Shown: positions 35,155 to 44,239 of the stretch, in pieces | Layout: each line of letters begins with the position of its first letter | Position numbering within the stretch: position 1 is the first letter of the stretch | Source: Ephydatia muelleri | Lineage: Eukaryota; Porifera; Demospongiae; Spongillida; Spongillidae | DNA length: 64,000 nt | Direction: 5' to 3' | NCBI GenBank assembly: GCA_013339895.1 | Contig: JABACO010000003.1 | Location: forward strand, 11,763,349-11,827,348 | Program-made: the position numbers and the translations under genes | Notes under the pieces: model-generated | The model's database searches: none | What the model saw: the letters and a program-made list of their open reading frames with translations, nothing else | What the model was told of the DNA's origin: nothing

Positions 35155-35410
35155 TGCCGAACACTGCCTAATTCTACTGCCGAATATACCTCGTGCGGTG
35201 CCGAACACTACCTAACGCGACATCAATTGATTTCAACCTCTATAATATTTACAACAAATGGTAAATTGATTAAGTACTAATTTTCAGTATTCCACGATCA
35301 CTAAGGATCCCAAAGCACTAGCGTACTTAATTTAATAAGCTCCTGTATCCGACATAGGTAAGTTTAAACACTATGTCATACCGCGCAACTGCCGAACACT
35401 CCTGATCCCA
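35155..35410. repeat. Right TGCCGAACACT motif cluster
   Basis: ATGCCGAACACTGC, CTGCCGAATATA, GTGCCGAACACTAC and CTGCCGAACACTCC, largely opposite in orientation to the left cluster at 31905-32350. Confidence 0.7.
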
Positions 35411-35596
35411 CCCTACATGCATACACGCACCAGTGGCACGACGTCCTTAGCGCCCTCAACCGGCCTTCCTGTAGCGCTTAAGGATGGTTCAAGGTTAGGA
35501 TCCAGTACGGCGGGCTCTAAAATGCGTGTGTTAAGGATTTAAGCGCAAACCCAGTGCAATGATTTCAAGAATCATACACTGTATAAACATACGTAC

Positions 35597-35756
35597 CTCT
35601 TTTAATCAATTCCTCTATTTTCTCTTCCAATTCATCAATCTTGTCCACGATTGTTTCAAGATGTACAATTCTTTCTTTCAACAGTCTTAATTCTTCACGG
35701 AAACTTGCAGGTGCATCGGTGATACTATTCTTTGGAGTACTAGTTTTTCGTTTCAT
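35597..35756 (-). CDS. First exon of a coiled-coil protein within the transposon
   Basis: ATG at 35756 opens MKRKTSTPKNSITDAPASFR, followed by a heptad-like stretch (EELRLLKERIVHLETIVDKI, DELEEKIEELIKR). The exon ends at AAGAG|GTACGT, so more exons should lie at lower coordinates, but I could not identify them. The short basic N-terminus and leucine heptads suggest a small dimerising protein. It runs convergent to the PHD gene and may be a second transposon gene. Confidence 0.55.
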
Positions 35757-35964
35757 CGCGCCATTTTTCTCATTAGAATGGCCATGTGATTTTTACGCAT
35801 GCGTGCAGATGTTTATTCTGAGATATGTCGACGTCAAAGAAAAGTTTGCAGTGTCTGTGTGACTGTTCACAGTGTCAAAATAAGCATTATTGTTCCTATC
35901 CCACGCGCCAAAGACATCGTGCCATATCATGTGTATACTGCATGAGCATGAATTAAAAAATTTA

Positions 35965-36180
35965 CACAAGTGGATTCAAAATCATATTCAAATCGCATAA
36001 ATCATATGACAAATCATTTTAAAAATCACAACGTTATTTCTGGGGAACAAATGCGTAAAATAAAGTAGTGATTTTCCACATGATTTTAAGAATCAACGCT
36101 TGATTTTAGTGGATTCGGAATCATACTCAAATAATATGAATCATCTGACAAATCATTTGTAAAATCATAACATGATTTGA
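35965..36180. repeat. Right subterminal ATGATTT/AAATCAT cluster
   Basis: Mirror of the left cluster; about a dozen AAATCAT/ATGATTT words end at AAATCATAACATGATTTGAC, which pairs with the inner left terminus. Confidence 0.75.
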
Positions 36181-36209
36181 CGCATAATTTCCCTGTGGAC
36201 CTGAAGTGG

Positions 36210-36214
<5 letters not shown>

Positions 36215-36250
<36 letters not shown>

Positions 36251-36424
36251 ACTTTTCGTATGGGGCCTGACCTTAAGCACCCCCCTCGCTGAAATCCTGG
36301 ATACGCCACTGCATGTACGCTAAGTACTATTGCGCTTACGCAGTACCGGTAATGACGTAAGTTAATAACTTTGCCTCACGTCGCGTCACACATGTTCAAA
36401 ATGGCTCAATTAAGGTCACTATCG

Positions 36425-36460
<36 letters not shown>
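36215..36460. repeat. Two long C homopolymers flanking 36251-36425
   Basis: C runs of about 36 (36215-36250) and 35 (36426-36460) bases. Together with the runs at 39989 and 42743 they mark element ends in this nest. Their exact lengths are likely unreliable. Confidence 0.9.
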
Positions 36461-36644
36461 TAGTAGCGTACCCAGACCCATGTTTTCACAGCAGCGGATG
36501 TATTACATCACCGCTACGTGAAAAGTGGGTCTGGTAAAGTCCTATTCTGTACTCAATTCTGTCCAGAATGTTGGGGAACCAATCAGATTCGAGGTATGCG
36601 GTAATTGCATACCTTTGTTATAATTAATGATTAATTACCAACAA

Positions 36645-36904
36645 ATGGAGAGAGCAATAGAATCCGCGTGCCCGCGTGCAAACGTCTGGGGTATTCGAAG
36701 TTAAAAGAAGAGCAGCTACGAAGTGTAGTTGATGTATTGAGTGGGCGCGATGCATTTGTGAGTTTTCCAACGGGATATGACAAGTCCCTATGTTACGCCA
36801 TTCTACCGTGGGCGTTTGATGAAGTAAGGAGTATTGACAAAAAAGCATTGTGATAGTTGTTTCGCCGCTTGTGAGTTTGACTATGGATCAGGTTAGGGAT
36901 CTAT
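36645..36904 (+). pseudogene. RecQ-type helicase N-terminal fragment
   Basis: After one shift near 36670 the frame reads RLGYSKLKEEQLRSVVDVLS, then the Walker A region FPTGYDKSLCYAILPWAFDE. After another shift it reads VIVVSPLVSLTMDQVRDL and stops. RecQ-family SF2 helicases have PTGxGKS here and SPLxSLMxDQ in motif Ia, so the motif order fits. The Walker A Gly before Lys is Asp, which would abolish ATP binding. It lies close to the left terminus of a transposon, where RecQ-like helicase genes are known cargo (for example AcademH elements). The 9-bp duplication of this family does not fit Academ, so it may be captured. Confidence 0.75.
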
Positions 36905-39029
36905 GACTATGGATCACGCTGTGGCTCTGCTTTCCCAGTATGGTCAAGATGCGTTGATGGCAAAGATTGACCTCAAAGCTGCCTTCCGCCTGATTCCAGT
37001 ACAAGCTGCAGACTGGGTGCACCTGGGGATCTGCTGGCGAGGACAGTTTTATGTGGACACATGCCTTCCTTTTGGTCTACGTTCAGCCCCTGCCCTCTTT
37101 AACCACTACGCTGAGGCACTCGACTGGATCATGGCCAACAAACTATGGGGCCCAGCTGCTACACTACCTGGATGACTTCCTCCTGGTTGGCCCTCCCGGC
37201 AAGGACACATGTCAGGAGGCAATGTCCAGGATGCTGACAGTATGTGACCAGTTAGGCATTCCAGTAGCCTCTGAGAAGCTGGAGGGACCCACCACAGCTC
37301 TAACCTTCCTGGGAATAGTCCTCGACACATCAGCACAGCAGCTTCGACTACCCCCGGACAAGCTAGAGGAGCTGACAGGGCTAATCAGGTCCTGGCTATC
37401 CAGGCACAAGGCCACCAAGAGGGAGCTGCTCTCACTCATCGGCAAGCTCTCCTTTGCTGCTAAGGTGGTGCCAGCAGGGAGGCTCTTTCTTCCGCCGCCT
37501 AATTGACCTCTCCACCACAGTTAGGAAGCTTCACCATCACATCAGCCTTAATGCAGAAGCAAGAGCCGACATTAGGTGGTGGGACAGCTTCCTTCCTTCC
37601 TGGAATGGTGTTGCCATGTTCCTGGACCCAGAATGGACAGCAGCCGACTCTCTTCAGCTCTATACTGATGCCTCAGGCTCCCTAGGCTTTGGTGCCTACT
37701 TTAACAGCGCTTGGTTCCGGGGTGACTGGCAGCCACACCAACGCCTCCCAACTCCGTTCCATACAGTGGCAGGAACTGTTTGCCATTGTGGCTGCTGCTA
37801 GCACATGGGGTCATCTCTGGGCAGGCCTACGCATCCACTTCCATTGCGACAACCTCCCCATTGTCCAGGCATGGGCAAGACAGTCTGCGAAACATCCTGA
37901 CCTCATGCGGCTGCTCCAAACCCTGTTTCTAGTGGCAGCCCAGCACAGCTTCACCATCCGCCTGTCACACTTACCTGGCAGACTAAACAGCATTGCTGAT
38001 GCCCTTTCCCGAAATAACTTACCCCTCTTCTTCACTCTTGCCCCCCAGGCGGACCCTCAACCAACCCCAACCCCACATCACCTGCCCGAGACCTGAACCA
38101 CCATCTCCAGCTCCTACTGAACAGAGCCATGGCCCCATCTACTACAACCACCTATGCCACTGGAATCAGGCACTACCAGGGTTTCTGCCACGCTTTCAAG
38201 TTGATACCGGTCCCGGCACAAAATAAACTATCACACTATTTGCAGCCCACCTCAGCCGGACCCTGAACTCCAGGACCATTCAGGTTTATGTGGCAGTGAG
38301 TCTCATTCCTGCACCACTCCATGGGGTACAAGAGCCCCGCTTCCAGTAACCCAACGCTGCGACTTGCCATCCGGGGTGTCCAACGCCTCCAGGAGCCCAT
38401 CCACCACAAGCCCACACGACTGCCACTGACTGTGGAGATGCTGGGTCACATGCTGTAGAGGTTGGAGGCAGCTCCCCTGAAAAGACACGACCGTCGGATG
38501 CTCAGAGCGGCCCTTACCCTCGGCTTCTTTGGTTTCTTGAGGGTCAGCGAATTTACCCTCAAGAACCGGAGGTTTGACCCTAGGTACCACCCTACCAGGC
38601 AAGACATCAGCTGGACCGGATGTAAGCGAATAGAAGGCAGTGCACTTTTTCATCAAGCGGTCCAACTATCTGCATTGGGCGTACCGAGGGCAGGCACACG
38701 TGTCCAGTGGTAGCAATCAAGGCCTATAGAGGATGCTGTCGCTGTCCCATTCAGTCATCACCCCTCTTCCACTTCAGAGATTGGAGGCCGCTTACATCCA
38801 AGAGCTTCCGCTCCACCTTCCTATCCCTGGTGGAGCAATGTGGCTACAATCCAGCCCAATACAACACACACAGTCTATGTATTGGTGCAGCCACAGCAGC
38901 CGCCAGAGCAGGCCTATCCCACTGAGACCATCCAGAAGCTTGGCAGATGGCGAAGTTCTGCATATCAGACCTACACCCGTCATCCCCTGACTCACCCATC
39001 TGACACTAGAACTATGGCCGCACAGTAAC
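36905..39029 (+). pseudogene. DIRS-type retroelement: RT, RNase H, tyrosine recombinase (decayed)
   Basis: The sequence begins inside the RT domain at AKIDLKAAFRLIPV (first catalytic Asp), continues CLPFGLRSAPALFN and, after a shift, HYLDDFLLVGP. It then reads LTFLGIVLDTSAQQLRLPPD, shifts, and enters RNase H (LQLYTDASGSLGFGAYF, HFHCDNLPIVQAW, LNSIADALSR). After 38096 a tyrosine-recombinase domain follows: MAPSTTTTYATGIRHYQGFC, GFLRVSEFTL, THSLCIGAATAAARAGLSH and KLGRWRSSAYQTYTRHP. In active enzymes the second arginine motif is H-S-x-R; here it is Cys. At least four shifts plus stops make it dead. The gag region and RT N-terminus are missing. Confidence 0.88.
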
Positions 39030-39889
39030 AATTACCCAGATGTATGTACCCATGCTGTGTACCCTACTCCACAAACCTGAAACCATATCCTAATCGCCAA
39101 CCATTTTGGGGGTTCTCACTTGGGCGACACCCTTCGGGCTTCTACCCTGGGACAGCCACCAAACCATGACCAGCGTCTTGGTTTGGGACACAGGCCGACC
39201 CAATGGTGACCAGCGTCACCCGTTGGTCCCTGTAGGCCCAGTGGTACGAGGCACAGCTGCTACATGCCTGGCTGCGGCTGTTGCCTGCCCCCATTATGGG
39301 CCAAACACAACTACGATTCTTAGTATGGGGCAGGGGGTACATTTACTCAGCCTGTAAGAGCAATTAGATGGCATTAAGGTAGAGTTTAGGTACAGTGGTA
39401 GTAAACTAAGTTTAATGCAATGTAGTGTTGCTAAGCTGGCTATAGTGATGTTGCTAAGGCCAAGATGTAAACATATGTTTCTACAGATGCATTCAATGAA
39501 CGATCCTAACCAATCCTATACTGTGCATTAGTGCCCAATAGCATTGCAGGGGATCCTTTTCCCCCATAATACCCTTATCCAATCAAATCACCCCAATCGT
39601 TGTCGATATGGTTACAGGTTTTGTATTTAAGTGAGGGCTTCATGGGTGCAGCACTCCAGTCATAGCCTTGACTGCGACCAGTTGCTCATATGACAACCAG
39701 GGAGAACTTGCGAGCTTTAACCTGCGAGACAATTGCGCTTGCGTCTCGCCCAGGTTCAGGCCGGAAAGAAAGAGGTAGCGTGATGCAATTAACTTATTAC
39801 GATATACTTCCGCTCAATTTAATTAAATTATTCGAGTACGTTCATGATACGTCATTTACATTCCTTGCGACGTATTACATAATCACTGG
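39030..39889. other. 3' part of the DIRS copy and right body of the host element
   Basis: GC-richer sequence up to about 39360 (for example CTTCGGGCTTCTACCCTGGG) is likely the DIRS 3' non-coding end. The AT-rich part from about 39770 belongs to the host element. I could not locate the split direct repeats typical of DIRS/Ngaro by eye. Confidence 0.4.
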
Positions 39890-40205
39890 ACAGAATTGAG
39901 TATAGGACTTTACCAGACCCTCTTTCACGTAGAGGTGATGTAATCCACCCGCAGCTGTGGGAATCAGGGTCTGGGTACGAGACTACCACCCCCCCCCCCC
40001 CCCCCCCCCCCCCTTCCTGAAGGCTGCGTACGCCCATGATTTTGCAGATGATTAGGCTACGGACACAGAAAACTGCTTCCAGATTTAATAACTACTACAA
40101 TAACCTATCCGCTATAACACAGATGGAGCTGTTAATTGTCGTGCACGTGATCCGTTTCCAATCCCTGTCTATGGTGTAACCGCAATAGTTCAAAGGAAAA
40201 AAGCA

Positions 40206-40237
40206 CACACGTACACACACACACACACACACACCAC

Positions 40238-40271
<34 letters not shown>
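40206..40271. repeat. (CA)n microsatellite
   Basis: CA runs with one CACCACAACAC interruption; the duplicated segment at 42963-43001 has a shorter pure version. Confidence 0.9.
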
Positions 40272-40274
<3 letters not shown>

Positions 40275-40385
40275 CACGCGCAAATATATATTTGTGCAAT
40301 ATGACGTGCGAAATTGAAATCCTCCCTCCCCATGCTCCCAGTACAGCACTACCCCACTACCCCGTAAGCACACATAGGTATAGCG

Positions 40386-42647
40386 TCATTGTGCACGCCT
40401 GAAAAACACAAGGAACAAACAAAACACACACACAAGTTCAATACTGTGTGGTCCCCACCATTCATCTACCATGGTAAATATTGTGGGATTGATGTACCAG
40501 TCATCATAGTCTACAACGCGGCTATAATAGTCTGCAAGCTGATTCATCTCCCTGGGCACCCATTCAGGCTCTATCCTAACATTGTATCTTATACATGTTT
40601 TGAACACTTTTAAGGCTTCTACCTGTAGGTGAGGCTTGGCACTGCCCACTTGCAAAATGCAGACAACATTTTGATTATCTGTGAACCAACGCACTCTAGC
40701 ATTACAAAGCCTGCCAGCAACTGAATCTAACACCCTACCCACTGCTACCAGTTCCCTCCAGGTCGAACTCTGCTTAGCTTCCTCTGGTGACCACATCCCT
40801 TGTGCAACATGCATGCCATGCTCAACTGTATAGCCTCCATACCCTACATCACTAGCATCTGAGTACACACATCTCACTGCAGATGGGCTATGCCATATAG
40901 GCTGTGCATTATACTCCTTGATTGACTCATACCAGAACCTAAGCTCCTCTCGCCCTTCTGGTGAGATGGGTAACAAATCACACCATGCCTGCCTGGTTAG
41001 CAGTAATGCATATAAGGCCCTTGTCATGAACCTGGCCACAGGACCCAGCGCTAGACTCATAGATATAATTCTACCCACCAGGCTTGCAATAGCCCTTGCC
41101 CTAAGCATTGGTTGCTCCCTAGCTGTCTGCAACCTTCCATGCAGGGCATCCATCTTCTTATCAGGTACTGATATACAACCAACCTCTAGATCCAAAGTGA
41201 ACCCTAACCATGACAACCTATGGGTAGGTAACCAGGTGGACTTAGCTTCATTACACACCCACCCTGCCCTAACCAGCGTGTCCTGCACCCAGCCACTGGC
41301 AGTAACTGCACCCTTCTCGTCTGGCATGGCTACAATGCCATCGTCGAGATACACAATTGCCTTTAATCCTTTACTACGCCATAATCGGGCTAATGGACGC
41401 ATCATCTTGGTGAATACATAAGGCGCCGACGACAACCCAAACGGTAACACTACAAATGTGTGCCAGCTTCCGCCCCATTCAAAACCCAGGTACTTACGAT
41501 GGCACTTAGCAACATCCACATGATGATACCCAGACTTCAAATCGAATGAAAACATCCACTCACCTTGTTTGAACATCACCATTGCCACACGCAAGTCTTC
41601 GTACTTGAACTTTTGCTTCCAAAGGGACCGGTTAACATGCCTTAAATTAACCACCAGCCACTTTTTACCCACCCCATTGGTGACAACTGATAATGGGCTG
41701 CATACAACTGGAAGCTCATTCACCTTCTCAATATACCCACCCTTAAGCAAATCTGCCACTGCATTTGTAACAAAATCAGCCTCTATCTGGGCAGAATGCT
41801 GGTTGGGACGAGCATAGGGTGTAGGTTGGGAATAGAATGGGAGAACATACCCGGGAGAAAAAAACGGCGTAATCGCGCGTAATTGTGCGCGAAAAACGCC
41901 ATAACAACGCCAAATTACGCGGTCTTCAAAACGCTGTATCTTCTTGATTGTGCAATATAGTGGAGCTGCATTTTGCATATTTACAAAGCGGTCCTGTGTC
42001 TATAGAAGTCCAAAGATGGTTTAGTTTGCGATGCATCGTTCCGAAGATATTCACATTCAAGTAAAGGGCTTGATTTCGCGGGGTTTTGTACTTGAAGCCC
42101 GCGAAATCTTGCTCTAAGTTGATTGTGAATATCTTCCGAACGATGCATCGCAAACTAAACCATCTTTGGACTTCTATAGACACAGGACCGCTTTGTAAAT
42201 ATGCAAAATGCAGCTCCACTATATTGCACAATCAAGAAGCTACAGCGTTTTGAAGACCGCGTAATTTGGCGTTGTTATGGCCGTTTTTCGCGCACAATTA
42301 CGCGCGATTACGCCGTTTTTTTCTCCCGGGTACCCATTCCTAAGTGTTTCCAATACCCATGGTGGTGCATACAACACCTCTTCCCAATACGTTATGCAAG
42401 CACCCAGACGTCCCCTAACAGAAACAGTACTTGCATCCCCCTCTTGGGCCTCCCAACATCTACTATTAGCAATACTTGACTCTCCACCATTTAACACCTC
42501 AGGTGATACATTCTCCCTATCAACACACTCCATGCCTTCCATGGCCCCATGCTCAACACCCTGTATTAAAGGATATTGCTCCCTGGCTCCAGCCGGGGTT
42601 GCTGCTTTGGGGTATTCCCTCCTGAAATGGCCCGGGTCGCCGCAGGA
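40386..42647 (-). pseudogene. DIRS/Ngaro-type RT-RNase H, split by a foldback element
   Basis: Upstream part (42647-42331): a broken gag-like zinc knuckle (CGDPGHFRREYP, last Cys replaced by Tyr), then CITYWEEVLYAPPWVLETLR-NGY. Downstream part (41849-40386): VLPFYSQPTPYARPNQHSAQ, RT motifs SFDLKSGYHHV, LPFGLSSAPYVF and VYLDDGIVAMP, then RNase H (CVYSDASDVGYGGYTVEHGM, WFTDNQNVVCIL, QLADYYSRVVDYDDW). Removing the 481-bp palindrome and one TA restores NGYVLPF in frame. The RT and RNase H catalytic Asp residues are present. After WWGPHSIEL comes (GT)n and a TTTTTCAG, so an intron may begin there. No recombinase is seen, and the 5' end is cut at 42647 by the TIR of another element. Confidence 0.88.
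41850..42330. mobile_element. Palindromic foldback MITE, copy b (481 bp)
   Basis: Same CCCGGGAGAAAAAAACGGCG ends and arms as copy a at 5132. The flanks are TA (41848-41849 and 42331-42332), and the interrupted RT frame confirms a TA duplication. It differs from copy a by a few substitutions and small indels, so both are recent. The arms could form a ~200-bp RNA duplex if transcribed. Confidence 0.92.
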
Positions 42648-42965
42648 CAGAATTGAGTATAGGACTTTACCAGACCCTCTTTCACGTAGAGGTGATGTAA
42701 TCCACCCGCAGCTGTGGGAATCAGGGTCTGGGTACTAGACTACCCCCCCCCCCCCCCCCCCCCCCCCCCTTCCTGAAGGCTGCGTACGCCCATGATTTTG
42801 CAGATGATTAGGCTACGAACACAGAAAACTGCTTCCAGATTTAATAACTACTACAATAACCTATCCGCTATAACACAGATGGAGCTGTTAATTGTCGTGC
42901 ACGTGATCCGTTTCCAATCCCTGTCTATGGTGTAACCGCAATAGTTCAAAGGAAAAAAGCACACA

Positions 42966-43004
<39 letters not shown>

Positions 43005-43052
43005 CACGCGCAAATATATATGAGTGCAATATGACGTGCGAAATTGAAATCC
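42644..43052. repeat. Direct copy of 39890-40320
   Basis: The right end of the 9-bp-duplication element (to 42742), the C run, CTGCGTACGCCCATGAT, GTGCACGTGATCCGTTTCCA, the CA microsatellite and AAAACACGCGCAAATATATA all recur in the same order about 2.75 kb after the first copy, with few differences. The pair brackets the second DIRS element. Confidence 0.9.
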
Positions 43053-43605
43053 TTCAGATAGTCCTGAATGCATATGGACATGAAATTCGAGCTAAAAAAA
43101 AGTAATTTATAGAGCATGCTCACAGCCTTTGCACAATGTGGCAACTGAAGTGTACTTGCATAACACATACCACGAGTTATTGTGCAGTCATATAAAGGGA
43201 ATGATTCAAAAACACAACTCATTCCCTTAGTCGTGTATGTGCAAAGAGTCCCGCTGTGAGTTACTGGATGGTGCGAGCATCTTTTAACGGGCGTTGGCAT
43301 GCAATTATTGGCGTTTCAGTTTTGCAAGAAAACGTACTTTTTTAAAAATAAAAATTGGATAGCAGCTGTGGCGCTGTTGCCCGCGAAAGAGTTCATTTAT
43401 CTATACTGATGTAGTAGACATGGCAACAAGCACATCAGCAAGGTAACAAGTGAAGTACATGTATATTATAGCCACAGGTCACTGAACATGCAATTGGCTA
43501 TAATCAAACACACACGATACACAGTGGGATCAATGAAGGTCATACGACAGTCACATGATGGTCACAGATTGCTACAGATTGATGAGTAGTTGCTAACTAT
43601 CAAGG

Positions 43606-43698
43606 TCACAGGTCATGTGATCGATGTGGCTTGCAAACCATTTCTTCACAGAGCTGCATAATCTGTCTAAACAGCTTCTTAAACTCAATTCCATCTCC
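43606..43698 (-). pseudogene. Isolated CHEK1 last exon remnant
   Basis: After an acceptor TGTAG|GGAGATGGA it reads GDGIEFKKLFRQIMQLCEEM, then VCKPHRSHDL-stop. A 1-bp deletion changes the usual PPSIT-stop tail. No other CHEK1 exon is beside it, and the full copy C has its own last exon at 46223. It is a fourth, fragmentary copy. Confidence 0.85.
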
Positions 43699-43982
43699 CT
43701 ACAGAAATAACATACAGATGCATATCAACAATCATTTGACCACTCTAACATTTGAAACAGATTTTCAGTTCAGGGATATTCTAACATCATTAGGTTAAGA
43801 CTACGTCTTCCAGTATATCAAGTGTGAAATGGTTACAACAGTAAGAAATGTTTGCAAACAGTTTTCTAAACTGAGTTCTCTCGATACTTCTATCAACACT
43901 GGCTAATACTGAACTAAATGCGAAAACAAAGCGAGCAATACAAAGGGGAGGAGAGGGCAAGACATCATCTTAGTTAACATCA

Positions 43983-44237
43983 ATGTCTATTGCTCACCAT
44001 CACATTGATCTATCTGCCACAGAATTCTGCGACGCCCTAACACTGCGATACAATCAACCAATACTGAAGATGCCAGCTATTTGTGATGGATTTGGAGTTG
44101 CATCCAGTTTGGAGCATGTCCTCAACTGTAATCGTGGAGGTCTGGTAATCCAACATCATAATCAAGTCAGAGATGTTATTTGTGACCTGGCGTCGATAGG
44201 AAGTCTTAAAGGAACCAGTAGTGCAAGAGGCAAATGA
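43983..44237 (+). pseudogene. Retroelement-like zinc-binding fragment
   Basis: An 84-codon frame reads FCDALTLRYNQPILKMPAIC, then DGFGVASSLEHVLNCNRGG and VIQHHNQVRDVICDLAS. The pattern C-x2-(C>F)-x7-H-x3-C followed by RGG and HN.VRD resembles the region before the restriction-like endonuclease in some LINE-type retroelement proteins. The second Cys is Phe here. The assignment is from memory of the motif only. It is a fragment with no RT nearby. Confidence 0.45.
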
Positions 44238-44239
44238 TG

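Larger units (their letters stand above)
31448..36311. mobile_element. 4.9-kb DNA transposon with PHD-protein gene and subterminal repeats
   Basis: Terminal repeats CAGTGGCGTATCC and GGATACGCCACTG are followed inwards by G/C runs and a matching inner segment (ATGTTATGATTT / AAATCATAACAT, CACAGGGAAATT / AATTTCCCTGTG). The flanks share CATGT (31443-31447 and 36312-36316), a possible 5-bp duplication. Inside are decayed plus-strand exons, a PHD-finger C-terminus and one minus-strand coiled-coil exon. I did not find a DDE catalytic core, so the copy is probably defective. Confidence 0.75.
36461..39985. mobile_element. 3.5-kb element of the 9-bp-duplication family carrying RecQ and DIRS pieces
   Basis: The left end TAGTAGCGTACCCAGACCCA and right end GGGTCTGGGTACGAGACTA match the MITEs at 10449 and 29881. 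Inside the shared MITE-like arm a further inverted match (TGGTAAAGTCCTATTCTGTA / CAGAATTGAGTATAGGACTT, 36531-36565 and 39890-39920) shows that this is a longer relative with ~100-bp ends. The flanks are C runs, so a duplication cannot be read. Cargo: a RecQ-like fragment, then a DIRS-type element that replaced or interrupted it. Confidence 0.75.
31321..40040. mobile_element. Outer nested element with 17-bp perfect inverted ends
   Basis: ATCATGGGCGTACGCAG at 31321-31337 is matched exactly in inverse by 40024-40040, each followed inwards by a long G or C run. It encloses the element at 31448-36311 and the one at 36461-39985. What remains of the outer element is short and non-coding, so it was probably a MITE that served as landing pad. 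A second copy of the right end lies at 42780-42796. Confidence 0.65.

Noticed and set aside
36645-36904. Classing the RecQ-bearing element as AcademH
   Set aside because: No Academ transposase is visible, and the related MITEs give 9-bp, not 3-4-bp, target duplications.
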